NCBI GenBank assembly: GCA_020851995.1
Contig: JADZBO010000095.1
Span: 1 to 46,365, forward strand
Source: Burkholderiaceae bacterium
Lineage (GTDB): Bacteria > Pseudomonadota > Gammaproteobacteria > Burkholderiales > Burkholderiaceae_B
DNA length: 46,365 bases
Reading direction: 5' to 3'
The notes below the pieces were generated by a model, which made no database searches, was not told where the DNA came from, and was given only the letters and a program-made list of their open reading frames with translations. Made by a program: the position numbers and the translations under genes. Each line of letters starts with the position of its first letter. Position 1 is the first letter of the stretch. This document shows positions 17,916 to 27,443 of this stretch, piece by piece.

Positions 17916-19174
17916 GCCGCATCTCTCCCCGCGGGCAAATCACGGCAGTGGTCGATCAGGTCGCCCAACCGCCGTGCGAGCACCTGATGACCAAACGCTT
18001 CCCGGTAGTCCCTGAAACCTGTACAGGCGTGCAGCGGATCGATGAGTTGATTCAGAGCCAACAGCATCGCCTCGGGATCATCCTGGGGTACAGCCCTGCC
18101 GATCCCGTAGCGAGCTACGCGTGTGCCCATCAAATGGTTATCGGCCACGAGGATGGGCTTGTCGAATGCTGCCGCCTTGCCCAGCATGTTGCTGCTGATG
18201 CGGAAATCCCGATAGACGGCAAAAATGATATCTGAAGCCCTCATGATCTCGTTGAACGTCCGCTCGTCAGGCAAATAGGCATCGTGGACCAGGAGATTTC
18301 CCGGCGGGCTGTCAATCGCAGCGCGTAGCGCCTGAAGTTCCTGCGCATCAAGTTCATCCCAGCGAATTTCACCGATCTGTACAAAGTACCATTGCTGCGG
18401 ATCCGCCATCGCGATCAGCCGGAACCAGGCAGCAATATTCTTCGACTTCACGATGGTACCGCCGAGGAACACGATCTTCCGGCCAGCGGCCTCCCGGACA
18501 ATCCGCTGTAGCAGGGCGCTGCTTTCATCGGGCAAGTCGGAATGTGTCACGTCGGGGAGGAAGAAGAACTGCTTGCGCGGAAAGATTGCCCGGTAGGCAT
18601 CGACGACACGCTCGTCAAGAAAACACATGCCCGACAAGGACTTCGTGCCGTAGTAGCCCTCAGTGGGATTTTCTGGCGGAATGAAACGAATGCCAACCCA
18701 CGGAAGCGATTGCTCCCGATCAAAGGCCTGCCAGCGCGCCTCGTCGGTTCGATAGAGATCCATGTACATGTTAAGTACCAGCGAAGGCGCCCAACGTGCT
18801 TTTTTCGAAACAATGTTCAGATGGCGCGCGAACTCGACCGGCTCAAGATAGTAGGCTTGCGGATCGCAGGCCAGCGGATCGGGGCGGCGGCTCAATGTGC
18901 GCCAAATTCTGCGCAGGACACGGCCAACCCTTGCAAACGTCCGCACGCATGGGCCGGGCCTGAGATCGACCAGATCAAACAGCTGCAGGTTGGGCGACCG
19001 CAGATCACCACTTGCCTCAAGCCTGCGCGAGAGCGCGCCGGAATCCTCCGTTACCGCGATGACCCGATGTCCTCCGGCCATCAGTATCGAAACGAACAGA
19101 GCGTTCCATGAATCCAGATGGCCGTGTCCCGCAAGCGGGTTGTAGACGAGTATGCACGGCCGCCCGGAATTCAT
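17912..19174 (-). CDS. Unclassified GT-B-like protein (paralogue B)
   Basis: A 420-residue protein from ATG 19172-19174, which overlaps the asparagine synthetase stop (19171-19173) in an ATGA arrangement; the longer open frame upstream lies inside that gene and is rejected. It aligns along its length with the product of 15266-16645: CILVYNPLAGHGHLDSWNALF at the start, then VLNMYMDLYRTDE, FFLPDVTHSDLP, IVFLGGTIVKSKNI, FVQIGEIRW, LPDERTFNEI and IFAVYRDFRISSNMLGKAA. Conservation of the same acidic and basic positions in both copies argues that both are active enzymes. No signal peptide or membrane helix is seen. Probably a cytoplasmic sugar transferase; donor and acceptor unknown. Confidence 0.6.
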   Translation of the reverse strand: MNSGRPCILVYNPLAGHGHLDSWNALFVSILMAGGHRVIAVTEDSGALSRRLEASGDLRSPNLQLFDLVDLRPGPCVRTFARVGRVLRRIWRTLSRRPDPLACDPQAYYLEPVEFARHLNIVSKKARWAPSLVLNMYMDLYRTDEARWQAFDREQSLPWVGIRFIPPENPTEGYYGTKSLSGMCFLDERVVDAYRAIFPRKQFFFLPDVTHSDLPDESSALLQRIVREAAGRKIVFLGGTIVKSKNIAAWFRLIAMADPQQWYFVQIGEIRWDELDAQELQALRAAIDSPPGNLLVHDAYLPDERTFNEIMRASDIIFAVYRDFRISSNMLGKAAAFDKPILVADNHLMGTRVARYGIGRAVPQDDPEAMLLALNQLIDPLHACTGFRDYREAFGHQVLARRLGDLIDHCRDLPAGRDAA

Positions 19175-21105
19175 GCCGCGACAATTTCCTGATACCAGGT
19201 CTCGAGCAGGATCAGTTTGTAGGTAAAGTACATTCCAATCCAATCCCGCTGGGGCAATTGCCGGCAGATAAAGTCGATCTTGCTCTTGTCCAGAATCCCG
19301 CATTCGACGAGCTGGCCATGACGCAATACGTCGGAGTATTTTTCGACGACCCCCGAGATCCACTCTCGTACCGGCGGCTGAAAACCCGCCTTGGGCCGGG
19401 CCAGCACTTCGTCGGGCACGACTCCCTTCAAAGCCGCCCGCAACCACGCCTTCTGGCCGAGTCCGTCGTCGGGGTTGTTCGCGCGGCATGCCATGACGAG
19501 CTCAAGCAGGCGCACATCCAGAAACGGCATGCGTGTCTCGACGCTGACCCCCATGCTCACCCGGTCGCCCAGAGACAGACAGTTCGACACCAGCCAGGTC
19601 TCGAACAACATCCGGATGACTGCGGCCGGTATCTGCTGGTATTCACGCGGCCCGAGGGCGGTTGGAACGAACGGGTTCTCTGGCCGCAACCCGGACATGG
19701 CCGCGCCGTAAACCTCACGCTTGACAGCAAACGCGTCGCCGAAGTCGTACGCCAGCAGGTAGAACATCAGCTGATCGGCCGGATTGTTCCGGTCAGCGAA
19801 CCGCTGCAGGATGTCCGCCCAGTAACGAGCCTGGGCTGGCGCATGCGGGTAGCTCGTGACCTTGAGCAAAAAGTTCTGCACTGGCGCTGAGCCAAGTCCC
19901 TGGGCAATGCCCCAGAGCCAGGGTTGCCTTCGGATGAGCTGGTTAAGCCGCACCGCCTTGGTCACCCAGTGATAGCCCCAGAAAATTTCATCGCCGCCAA
20001 TGCCGGAGAGCAACACCTTGATGCCCTGATCAGCCGCCGCTTTTGGCACCGAATAATGGCCGAACGCAGCGGGATCGGCAATTGGTTCGTCCATGATGCG
20101 AACCAGTTGCGGGAAGAAATCGACAAAACTGTCGACCGGTAATTCGACTTCGTGGACAATCATCCCGAGCGACTTGGCAAGCGCACGCGCCTGGTGCCGC
20201 TCGTCATAGGCGGGCCTGCCTGGATAGCCCACGCAGAACGCATGCATGGGTTCGGGATAATGCTTCTGAGCCAGCACGGCAATGGCGCCGGAGTCAATGC
20301 CACCCGAAAGCGCGATCCCAACGGGGACGTCGGCTCGCAGTGTCAGCTTGACCGCATCCTCGATCCCGTTGCGAATCGCGCTGAGGGTTGTCTCAGTACT
20401 CTCGCCTGCAGGCCTTGGCTCACGGACGTTCTCGATCGACCAATACTGTCGGGGACCCGCATCCCAGTCCTGCGCCGAGATCAGTAATGTGTGGCCCGCC
20501 GCAAGCTTATGTACACCACACAGCAGGGTGTAGGGCTCGGGCACGTACTGATAGTGCAGATACATATCCACTGCCTCGGCACTGAGGCTGGGCCTTGAAT
20601 CCAGTAGCGGCACCAGCGCCTTGAGCTCCGAGGCGAACGCAAGACATCCGGGCGTCCGACTGATAAACAGCGGCTTCTCACCGCAGGGATCCCTGCCGAG
20701 CAGTGCGCACTTCTCCTGCCGATCCCAGATGACGAAAGCGAACTGGCCGCGGAAACGCAACACGCAGTCGCGACCCCAGGCAGCGTAAGCCGCCATCAGT
20801 ACCTCCGTGTCGGAGTGGGTCGAGAAGATCTCCCCCTGCGCTTCGAGCTCGGCCTTGAGTTCAAGATAGTTGTAGATTTCGCCGTTGAAGGTCACGACGT
20901 AGCGCGCGTCCCGGCTGATCATGGGCTGAGTGCCCGCAGAAGACAGATCGATGATGGATAACCGGGTATGGCCAAGCTGAACCCAGTCATCGGTATAGAC
21001 ACCATGGCCGTCCGGCCCGCGGTGCGCGAGTCGGTTGAGCACGGCATCCGCAAGCGGTGCGCGCTGCGCAGGATTCCGGTGGATCAGCCCTAGGATGCCG
21101 CACAT
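19171..21105 (-). CDS. asnB: Asparagine synthetase-like amidotransferase (glutamine-hydrolysing)
   Basis: A 644-residue protein with the full AsnB layout. Cys2 (after Met removal the N-terminal nucleophile) begins the class II glutaminase domain, with RLSIIDLSSAGTQP and FNGEIYNY; the synthetase domain carries the pyrophosphate-binding loop SGGIDS (267-272). All catalytic parts are present. Housekeeping AsnB makes asparagine, but copies inside O-antigen and exopolysaccharide clusters (for example Pseudomonas wbpS) are linked to amidation of uronic or other acidic sugars. Position inside a glycosyltransferase operon favours the latter; this is inference. GATGAGAA lies just before the ATG as a likely ribosome-binding site. 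It is followed with a 4-base overlap by paralogue B. Confidence 0.88.
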   Translation of the reverse strand: MCGILGLIHRNPAQRAPLADAVLNRLAHRGPDGHGVYTDDWVQLGHTRLSIIDLSSAGTQPMISRDARYVVTFNGEIYNYLELKAELEAQGEIFSTHSDTEVLMAAYAAWGRDCVLRFRGQFAFVIWDRQEKCALLGRDPCGEKPLFISRTPGCLAFASELKALVPLLDSRPSLSAEAVDMYLHYQYVPEPYTLLCGVHKLAAGHTLLISAQDWDAGPRQYWSIENVREPRPAGESTETTLSAIRNGIEDAVKLTLRADVPVGIALSGGIDSGAIAVLAQKHYPEPMHAFCVGYPGRPAYDERHQARALAKSLGMIVHEVELPVDSFVDFFPQLVRIMDEPIADPAAFGHYSVPKAAADQGIKVLLSGIGGDEIFWGYHWVTKAVRLNQLIRRQPWLWGIAQGLGSAPVQNFLLKVTSYPHAPAQARYWADILQRFADRNNPADQLMFYLLAYDFGDAFAVKREVYGAAMSGLRPENPFVPTALGPREYQQIPAAVIRMLFETWLVSNCLSLGDRVSMGVSVETRMPFLDVRLLELVMACRANNPDDGLGQKAWLRAALKGVVPDEVLARPKAGFQPPVREWISGVVEKYSDVLRHGQLVECGILDKSKIDFICRQLPQRDWIGMYFTYKLILLETWYQEIVAA

Positions 21106-21163
21106 AGGATTCTCATCGTGACCACTGACTCACATTGCCCAAAAAAAGCAGCCACGCCCGCGA

Positions 21164-22174
21164 TCAGGCGCGCTGCCCCAGTATTGCCCTGCACTTGCGC
21201 ACAAGCCATGCAGGCGCGCGCAGTACCCGCGCGAACCGCCTCTTCAGTTGATTGCGCAATCTAAGCGGGTGCTCGTTTCCGCCGAAATTGCGGTTGAACA
21301 CATATTGGTCTGCTGCAAGGTTCTGCCGGACCTGCTCCGGATGCGTCAGCAAGCCCAGTTCACTCACGGGCGCGCCCTCGAGATCGCCTTGGGCAACGGT
21401 ATGGGTCGCGTCAGGGCCGAACCCGATATTGGTGACGAGATTCACGTTCGGGGTGGCGGTGAGGCCACCGTGATACCAGACGCAAGCCGTCCACTGGTAA
21501 TCCCAGGTATCGATCTCGCCGCGGCTCACCCGATCGAAGAGATCAGAAAATACAGCACGCTCGACCCGGTCAGGGGTCTTGCGACGCCAGTCGGCAGAAG
21601 TCTTCCAGGCCGGCCAGTAGGGCATATCCACCTGGTATTTCTGCCAGGCGCGCCGCCACGTCGCCCAGCCCCAGCAATGGTTGAACTTCGAAAAATAGTA
21701 GGACGCCGCGCCCCGTTGGTTGCCATCCTGGAAATTGTTGCCCGTGATGACGCTGACACGCTCGTCGGTCGCGTAGCGCGCCAACAGGGCATCGCAATAG
21801 GGGAAAAAATCGGGGTGCGGCAGGCAATCGTCCTCCAGGATGATGGCCGACTCGACCTGAGTGAAAACCCAGTCGAGCCCGCTGCTCACGCGCCGCTTGC
21901 AGCCCAGGTTTTCATCTGCATAATTACGCTGGACCTCGCAAGGCCAGTCGATGTGTTCAACGATTTCGCGCGTTTCCCGGCAACGATCGGCGTCGGTTGG
22001 ATGTCCCGCCCTGGGCCCGTCGGCGATGATCAGTAGCCTTGACGGTCGTTGCGCACGAATGGCGGCAAATGTTTCACGGGTGTGCCGGGGACGGTTAAAA
22101 ATGAGGTAGGCGATGGCCGTGCGCACCCCGCCTCCCACGGCTGGGGTGGACGGGGTTACGCCAGCAGAACTCAT
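21164..22174 (-). CDS. HlpA-like GT-A glycosyltransferase (copy 2)
   Basis: A 336-residue member of the HlpA-like group, with TAIAYLIFNRPRHTRETF near the start, IIADGPRAGH, the metal site ILEDDCLP, SYYFSKFNHCWGWATWRRAW and VNLVTNIGFGPDATHT. About 18 extra residues precede the first conserved block compared with the other two copies. Its start overlaps the ABC transporter stop by 4 bases (22171-22174), which couples it to the flippase gene. It would add a sugar on the cytoplasmic face before export. The acceptor may differ from that of the other copies, since the C-terminal third is the least alike among the three. Confidence 0.8.
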   Translation of the reverse strand: MSSAGVTPSTPAVGGGVRTAIAYLIFNRPRHTRETFAAIRAQRPSRLLIIADGPRAGHPTDADRCRETREIVEHIDWPCEVQRNYADENLGCKRRVSSGLDWVFTQVESAIILEDDCLPHPDFFPYCDALLARYATDERVSVITGNNFQDGNQRGAASYYFSKFNHCWGWATWRRAWQKYQVDMPYWPAWKTSADWRRKTPDRVERAVFSDLFDRVSRGEIDTWDYQWTACVWYHGGLTATPNVNLVTNIGFGPDATHTVAQGDLEGAPVSELGLLTHPEQVRQNLAADQYVFNRNFGGNEHPLRLRNQLKRRFARVLRAPAWLVRKCRAILGQRA

Positions 22175-23988
22175 GTTTTCGCAGCCCGCCCCGCCAGCTT
22201 CTGGAAGGCCGGGGAGGTCGAGATCAGCGTGTCGTAATCGCCGTCGGCTACAACGCGGCCCGCATCAAGCATCACGATGCGATCGCAGGCCTGAATCGTG
22301 CGCAACCGGTGGGCAATCAGAATCATGGTGCGTTCGCTGCTCAGGCTCTGCACGGCCTGCATCACCGCGTCCTCAGTCATGCCGTCAAGCGCGCTGGTCG
22401 CCTCGTCAAAAACGAGTACGTCCGGGTTATGGTAAAGCGCCCTGGCAATGCCAAGCCGCTGGCGTTGGCCGCCGGAGAGCTTGACGCCCCGTTCGCCGAC
22501 CACCGTGTCATACCCCGACGGAAGTTGTTCGATGAATTCCGTGGCCTGCGCCATCTGGGCTGCGCGCCTGACGGCGTCATGATCGATTTGATCGGGCGGT
22601 ATGCCGAGCGCGATATTCTGGGAGACGGTGGCATTGGTCAGGAAAACGTGCTGCGGAACATAACCGACCCGTTTGCGCCAGGAGCGTGCATTCGACTCCG
22701 AGAGCACCATATCGTCAATCCGGATTGCGCCTTCATTCGGAGGATAAAGCCCAAGCAGAATATCGGCGAGCGTGGTCTTTCCCGAACCAGTACGTCCAAC
22801 CAGACCGACGCTCTGATTCTGCGGAATCGTCAGCGTGATGTTCGCAAGCGCGGGACGATTTGCGGTTGGGTAGGTAAAGCCAACGCCCAGAAGCCTGATT
22901 TCCTTCTTGAAAGACATCGGAGCGCCGGTGTCGGCGAGGTCGGCCGCCTCGGTCGAACGAACGACAAGGAGGTCTTTCTCCAGGGAATCAACCGCACTGG
23001 TGTGATACTTGATGGTGATCGCAGCAGCAAATAATTGCTGAAACATGGGTACCAGACGATTGCCTGCCAAGGCATACAACGCAAGCGAGGGCATTGCGCC
23101 GGCTGCGTCCCCGTTCAGCACCAACACTAACGTCACCGCAACGATGCCAGCGTAGGCAAAGATCTCGATCACATAACGTGGCATCGCGGTCGCAACGATA
23201 TTGGCGGTATTGGTTTCGGCGAGAAACTTCATCGTGCCGCCATATTGTCCTGTTGCCGTGAGTTCCCGGCCCAGTATGCGCAACTCCTTTACGCCGGCAA
23301 GACCTTCGGTGACTGTTCGGCCCAGCAGTGTGCTCTCGCGCACCATCCTGGCACCCAGTTCCGCCTGCTTGGTGCGGATGACTCGATAGACCAGCAGGTA
23401 CGCGCCACCCAAAACCAGCACCGACCCGAGAGCGACCAGGGGATTGACCAGTACGATCAAGGTGATCAGGATCGTTCCGCTTAACGTCTTTGCCACCACA
23501 AGCAGCAATGACGAGAGAAAGCCGCCTAGCGCCGATTCAACGTCACCACCCATCACGCGCGTCAGGGATGCCGCATCGCGCTGAATGTGAAATGCATAAG
23601 GCAACCGCATATAGCCAGCAAAGAGCTCGGAGGAGAGCGCCAGCCGGGTTGAGGCGAGATAGCGGGTCTGGACCCATAAATTGGTTGCGCTGATCGCGTT
23701 GCCGATTGCAAGCACAAGAATCGTAAGAATGCCGGCGACAATGATTTCCGCGGATCTTGATTCGATTCCGAATGTTGCCAGCGCCTGTTTGACCGCGGGA
23801 TACTGCTCAAGTATCGAAGGATCCATCACCAGAGCCATGAACGGCAAAATCGATGCGACGCTCAGGGTTTCAAAGATTGCGGCAACCAGACTGACCAAGA
23901 CGACGAAGACCAAACCCCGCTTGCTGGACTCCGGAAGGATGGCGTAGAGCCTGAGGAACGGCGCAATGGTCTGTTGCAGAAATTTCAT
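22171..23988 (-). CDS. ABC transporter, PglK/MsbA-like lipid-oligosaccharide flippase
   Basis: A 605-residue half-transporter with permease and ATPase fused. Residues 1-330 hold about six membrane helices. The ATPase has Walker [10 protein letters not shown] (398-406), signature LSGGQ (504-508), Walker B VLVFDEA (524-530) and the switch His560, so it is intact and should work as a homodimer. The arrangement and N-terminus resemble PglK, which flips the lipid-linked heptasaccharide of bacterial N-glycosylation; MsbA-type lipid export is the alternative. No Wzx-like flippase gene is visible in the window, so this protein is the best candidate for moving the undecaprenyl-linked repeat across the inner membrane. 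It overlaps the fcl stop and the HlpA-like start by 4 bases each. Confidence 0.86.
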   Translation of the reverse strand: MKFLQQTIAPFLRLYAILPESSKRGLVFVVLVSLVAAIFETLSVASILPFMALVMDPSILEQYPAVKQALATFGIESRSAEIIVAGILTILVLAIGNAISATNLWVQTRYLASTRLALSSELFAGYMRLPYAFHIQRDAASLTRVMGGDVESALGGFLSSLLLVVAKTLSGTILITLIVLVNPLVALGSVLVLGGAYLLVYRVIRTKQAELGARMVRESTLLGRTVTEGLAGVKELRILGRELTATGQYGGTMKFLAETNTANIVATAMPRYVIEIFAYAGIVAVTLVLVLNGDAAGAMPSLALYALAGNRLVPMFQQLFAAAITIKYHTSAVDSLEKDLLVVRSTEAADLADTGAPMSFKKEIRLLGVGFTYPTANRPALANITLTIPQNQSVGLVGRTGSGKTTLADILLGLYPPNEGAIRIDDMVLSESNARSWRKRVGYVPQHVFLTNATVSQNIALGIPPDQIDHDAVRRAAQMAQATEFIEQLPSGYDTVVGERGVKLSGGQRQRLGIARALYHNPDVLVFDEATSALDGMTEDAVMQAVQSLSSERTMILIAHRLRTIQACDRIVMLDAGRVVADGDYDTLISTSPAFQKLAGRAAKT

Positions 23989-24974
23989 GTCGCCTGGCGG
24001 TCCAGTCTGGCAACAAAATCCTGGTAGGCCATACTAAGCCCCTCGGCCATGCCGACGCGCGCCTCCCAGCCAAGCGCGTTGATCCGCGCGCTATCCATCA
24101 ATTTGCGCGGCGTACCGTCGGGCTTCGTGGTGTCAAACACGATGTCGCCCGCGTAACCAACTGCCGTCCTGACAGCATGCGCCAACTCCGCAATGGTGAT
24201 GTCAGAACCGGATCCGACGTTGATGTGGCTCAGCATGGCGCTCGTGCACGTGTCGTACTTGGCCTTCGGCAAATTCATGACAAAGACACTCGCCGAGGCC
24301 ATGTCGTCCACATACAGGAACTCGCGGTAAGGTTTGCCGGATCCCCAGATCGTGACACTCGGTGCCTTGCTGATCTTCGCTTCATGGAAGCGGCGCAGCA
24401 GCGCGGGAATGACATGCGAGTTCTCGGGGTGGTAGTTGTCGCCAGGCCCGTACAGGTTGGTCGGCATGACGCTGCGATAGTCCACGCCATGCGCCTGACC
24501 GTACTGGCGGTTGTAGCTTTCGCATGTCTTGATACCGGCAATCTTTGCAACCGCATAAGGCTCGTTGGTTGGCTCGAGCAGCCCCGTCAACAAGGACGAC
24601 TCGGACATCGGCTGGGGTGCCAGTTTCGGATAAATGCAGCTGCTCCCCAGAAACAGTAGCTTCCTGACGCCGTTGCGAAAGGCCGCATCGATGACATTCG
24701 ACTGCACCATCAGGTTGTCATAGATGAATTCGGCGGGATACGTGTTGTTGGCATGAATGCCGCCCACCCGGGCTGCGGCAAGATAAACCTGGTCCGGCTT
24801 TTCGGACGCCATGAAATCCCGGACTGCCGCCTGATCGGTGAGATCGAGTTCCGCATGCGTGCGGCCGACGATGCGATCCTCGGGATGACCTTGGGCGATC
24901 AGTTGCCGGACGATCGCCGAACCGACCATCCCTCGATGGCCTGCAACATAGACTTTGGGTGGGGCTTGAGTCAT
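23985..24974 (-). CDS. fcl: GDP-L-fucose synthase
   Basis: A 329-residue extended short-chain dehydrogenase. GHRGMVG (12-18) is the NADPH-binding loop; GSSCIYP (110-116) and YAVAK (140-144) hold the catalytic Ser, Tyr and Lys; [18 protein letters not shown] is diagnostic for Fcl/WcaG. The enzyme epimerises and reduces GDP-4-keto-6-deoxymannose to GDP-L-fucose. The partner GDP-mannose 4,6-dehydratase (gmd) is not in the window and must be elsewhere if the pathway is complete. GGAATGAAAG upstream of the ATG is a plausible ribosome-binding site. It is separated from the WecA-like gene by 280 bases, the largest gap in the minus-strand run, but overlaps the ABC transporter start by 4 bases. Confidence 0.93.
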   Translation of the reverse strand: MTQAPPKVYVAGHRGMVGSAIVRQLIAQGHPEDRIVGRTHAELDLTDQAAVRDFMASEKPDQVYLAAARVGGIHANNTYPAEFIYDNLMVQSNVIDAAFRNGVRKLLFLGSSCIYPKLAPQPMSESSLLTGLLEPTNEPYAVAKIAGIKTCESYNRQYGQAHGVDYRSVMPTNLYGPGDNYHPENSHVIPALLRRFHEAKISKAPSVTIWGSGKPYREFLYVDDMASASVFVMNLPKAKYDTCTSAMLSHINVGSGSDITIAELAHAVRTAVGYAGDIVFDTTKPDGTPRKLMDSARINALGWEARVGMAEGLSMAYQDFVARLDRQAT

Positions 24975-25254
24975 CTTTCATTCCATTGGCGATACCGGAC
25001 TCCGGCGATCGTCGAGCCGGGACTTGCTGAATAGCGACCTCGCGGCAACACGGACAGGCGCCGAACGGGCAACCTGCCTCCGGCGAAGTCGGAAATCCAT
25101 CCGCATTTTACCAAGTGTGCGACTAGCCCCGTTCTTCATTCAGGGCTGGGATGAATAGCACGACGGCGTAAGCCGCTTGATGAGCACCGAGCCGAGGCAC
25201 GTGGGAGGGGATGTCAAGCTGTATGGGATTCGCGCTACCTGTATGGAGTTCCCA
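24975..25254. other. 280-base gap between fcl and the WecA-like gene
   Basis: No reading frame with recognisable content was found. Next to the WecA-like stop an inverted repeat GTGGGA (25201-25206)/TCCCAC (25250-25255) encloses two copies of CTGTATGG spaced 20 bases apart (25219-25226 and 25239-25246). This could be an operator or a long stem; there is no T-run to mark an intrinsic terminator. A separate promoter for fcl may lie here, but I saw no convincing pair of boxes. Confidence 0.3.
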
Positions 25255-26361
25255 CTACGCTCGCCGCCGCGTCTGAGTGCCGACCCGCAGTTTGGGGAGC
25301 GTCCAGCCGAAATGGACCAGTCGCGCATAGGAAAGCGCATAAATGAAGCCGCAAGCTACAAATGCCAGCATCAACATCGGAGTGCTGGTCCTGAAGACCA
25401 CGGCCAGCGACGCGGGAATGACCGCGTACAGCAACATGATGGGAAAAACCGCGGCGTTCTTCATCGCAGCGGACCGATTTGAGAGTGCCGGGCGCACCAG
25501 GCGCGCATACACAAGACTATGCAGGTGCAGGCGGTCAGGGTGACCGAGCTTCAGTTTGCGGGCCGATCGACGCGCCATGGAAAAGAGAACTTCAAGAATC
25601 GGGTAGCCACAGGCCAGCAGGGGAGCCCATGGGGAAATCCCGGGATTGCGCGCCGTCAGCATGACGGCGATCCAGCCCATCAGGAACCCCAGCAGATAGG
25701 CACCCCCATCACCCAGAAAAATCTTGCCATAAGGGTAATTAACCAGCAAAAACCCGAAGATCGCGCCACCAATGACGAAACATAACTTGGCTATTTCGTA
25801 GTCGTAGACCTGATACGCGATCAGACCAAGGGAAGAGAGGCACAACAGGACGATTCCGCCCGCAAGGCCGTTCACCCCGTCGATGATATTGATTGCATTG
25901 GCGACGCCGCCGACGGCAAACGCTGTGAACAACACCGAGATCGGCGTGATCGCCAGAAAGTAATCGATGCCGGGCACGTCGATGCGGCGAAGGCTGTAAC
26001 GCAGAAGCCACCACGCCAGCAATCCGCTGGCAAATGTCGCGAAAAGCCGCTCGGTCACGTGGCCTCGCTTGACGAGGTCTTCAGTGACGCCGGCGAGGAA
26101 AGCGGGTATCGCGGCAATCAGCATGGGCCCCAGCACATCGGCAACGATGGGGGGGGTCAGCCACCAGCTGAGCACCAGCGAGACGAAAATCGCCACTCCA
26201 CCCACGCGCGGCGTAGGACTCTGGTGAATTTTCTGAACGCCGCTGCTCGAATCGAGCGTGTGTTCACCGTGCAATTCCTTGGTGAGGACGATGCTCAGGC
26301 AGATTGCAAACGAGGCGACAGCGCCCGCCGTCAACGCAAGTTGCGGTATCGCGAAGCTCAC
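25255..26361 (-). CDS. WecA/TagO/WbpL-like undecaprenyl-phosphate glycosyl-1-phosphate transferase
   Basis: A 368-residue polytopic protein of the MraY/WecA family. The ordered motifs are PTPRVGG (49-55), GVTEDL (91-96, where the usual Asp-Asp is Glu-Asp), NAINIIDGVNGLAGG (155-169), FLGDGGAY (215-222) and the cytoplasmic HPDRLHLHS (274-282). The enzyme moves a HexNAc-1-phosphate from UDP to undecaprenyl phosphate and thereby starts the repeat unit. The Glu-Asp variant is one I associate with other proteobacterial members, so activity is expected. It is the first gene of the minus-strand run and is divergent from the methyltransferase at 26581, so its promoter should lie in 26362-26580. Confidence 0.9.
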   Translation of the reverse strand: MSFAIPQLALTAGAVASFAICLSIVLTKELHGEHTLDSSSGVQKIHQSPTPRVGGVAIFVSLVLSWWLTPPIVADVLGPMLIAAIPAFLAGVTEDLVKRGHVTERLFATFASGLLAWWLLRYSLRRIDVPGIDYFLAITPISVLFTAFAVGGVANAINIIDGVNGLAGGIVLLCLSSLGLIAYQVYDYEIAKLCFVIGGAIFGFLLVNYPYGKIFLGDGGAYLLGFLMGWIAVMLTARNPGISPWAPLLACGYPILEVLFSMARRSARKLKLGHPDRLHLHSLVYARLVRPALSNRSAAMKNAAVFPIMLLYAVIPASLAVVFRTSTPMLMLAFVACGFIYALSYARLVHFGWTLPKLRVGTQTRRRA

Positions 26362-26427
26362 GATATCTTCAAGCCGGGAACGGCGCGCTTCGGTTTCAGA
26401 GAATGGTTACCCATGGCGGATAGACCG

Positions 26428-26457
26428 ATATAATTGCTGCGAAAGTGCCACTTTGAA
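26428..26457 (-). promoter_or_regulatory. Putative sigma-70 promoter for the long minus-strand operon
   Basis: On the minus strand TTCAAA (26457-26452) and TTATAT (26433-26428) are 18 bases apart, placing a start of transcription about 60 bases before the WecA-like ATG. The surrounding divergent gap (26362-26580) shows no clear promoter for the plus-strand gene. Confidence 0.4.
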
Positions 26458-26580
26458 CCTTACCCAAGCCAAGCCTGGAATCGTCGCAGGCTGACCGTCC
26501 ATTTTATCACGCTGCGCAGGCTCTTCGCCGCGTGGCGAGGGGGCGGTTTGTCACTGACCGTTCCGGCTTGACCTATTCCG

Positions 26581-27384
26581 ATGCCCTCCAAAATTCTCAG
26601 TTCCACCGTCTACAACGCATTGCTCCAGCGGGGTCGGCGCATCGTTCCGACGACCGATCCCGAAACTTTGCGCCAATTCTTCCGGATGCTGCAGCCCGTC
26701 CGCGGTACAAAGGAATTGGTGCGTCTGGGCGCGGCTGGCGACGGCGGCTATCTGGTACCCGACGACCTTGACGGCATCCGCTATTGTTTTTCGCCCGGCG
26801 TATCAACCGTCGCCGATTTCGAGCTTGACCTGGCCAGACGCGGCATCCGCTCGTTCCTGATCGACTATTCAGTCGAATCGGCCCCGGTCACCCATCCGCT
26901 GATTCAGTTCGAGCGCAAGTTCCTGGGGCTTTCCAATGACGATGTCTATGTCCGGCTCGACGACTGGACACAGGCGATGGCGCCGGACAGCTCTGATTTC
27001 ATTCTGCAGATGGATATCGAGGGAGCCGAATACGACGTGCTGTTCGATGTCTCGGAAGAAACGTTAAAAAAATTCCGCATCCTCATCATCGAATTCCACC
27101 ATCTCGACAAACTGATGCTGGCCGGCGACTTCAAGCTGTACGACCTGGTATTCCGAAAGCTGTGCAAGCATTTTGACGTCGTGCACAATCACCCGAATAA
27201 TTGCGCGCTGCCCCACCGATATCAATCCTTCGAGATCCCCCCGATCCTGGAACTGACGCTTCTGCGCAAGGACCGGACGGAAATACGGACTCCGGCCAAC
27301 AGTTTTCCGCACCCTCTGGATCACAAAAATATCGAGGATCTCGATGACTTCGCCCTGCCCAAGTGCTGGTACCAACCCGGTTAG
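26581..27384 (+). CDS. FkbM-like SAM-dependent methyltransferase
   Basis: A 267-residue protein. The block LQMDIEGAEYDVL (about residues 141-153) is the FkbM signature, followed by LIIEFHHL; upstream, YCFSPGVSTVADFELDLA occupies the SAM-binding position, in a diverged form of the usual G-x-G loop. FkbM-type enzymes O-methylate sugars or small molecules, and are frequent in surface-polysaccharide loci, where terminal methylation may cap chains. It starts the plus-strand block after the divergent gap, and its stop is only a few bases before the likely start region of the acyltransferase. No good ribosome-binding site is visible before the ATG. Substrate unknown. Confidence 0.75.
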   Translation: MPSKILSSTVYNALLQRGRRIVPTTDPETLRQFFRMLQPVRGTKELVRLGAAGDGGYLVPDDLDGIRYCFSPGVSTVADFELDLARRGIRSFLIDYSVESAPVTHPLIQFERKFLGLSNDDVYVRLDDWTQAMAPDSSDFILQMDIEGAEYDVLFDVSEETLKKFRILIIEFHHLDKLMLAGDFKLYDLVFRKLCKHFDVVHNHPNNCALPHRYQSFEIPPILELTLLRKDRTEIRTPANSFPHPLDHKNIEDLDDFALPKCWYQPG

Positions 27385-27443
27385 GGCGCATGTCTGATCG
27401 CAGGCCGCCCGCCGGTTTGCCGGACCGCGGCAAGCACCCCGCG

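Noticed and set aside
19108..19890. 260-residue plus-strand open frame opposite AsnB
   Set aside because: Antisense to a complete AsnB, without any recognisable domain.
21248..22036. 262-residue plus-strand open frame
   Set aside because: Lies fully inside the HlpA-like copy 2, whose conserved blocks leave no doubt about the real frame; open only because of third-position GC.
22309..23034. 241-residue plus-strand open frame opposite the ABC transporter ATPase
   Set aside because: Antisense to intact Walker and signature motifs, no own motif.
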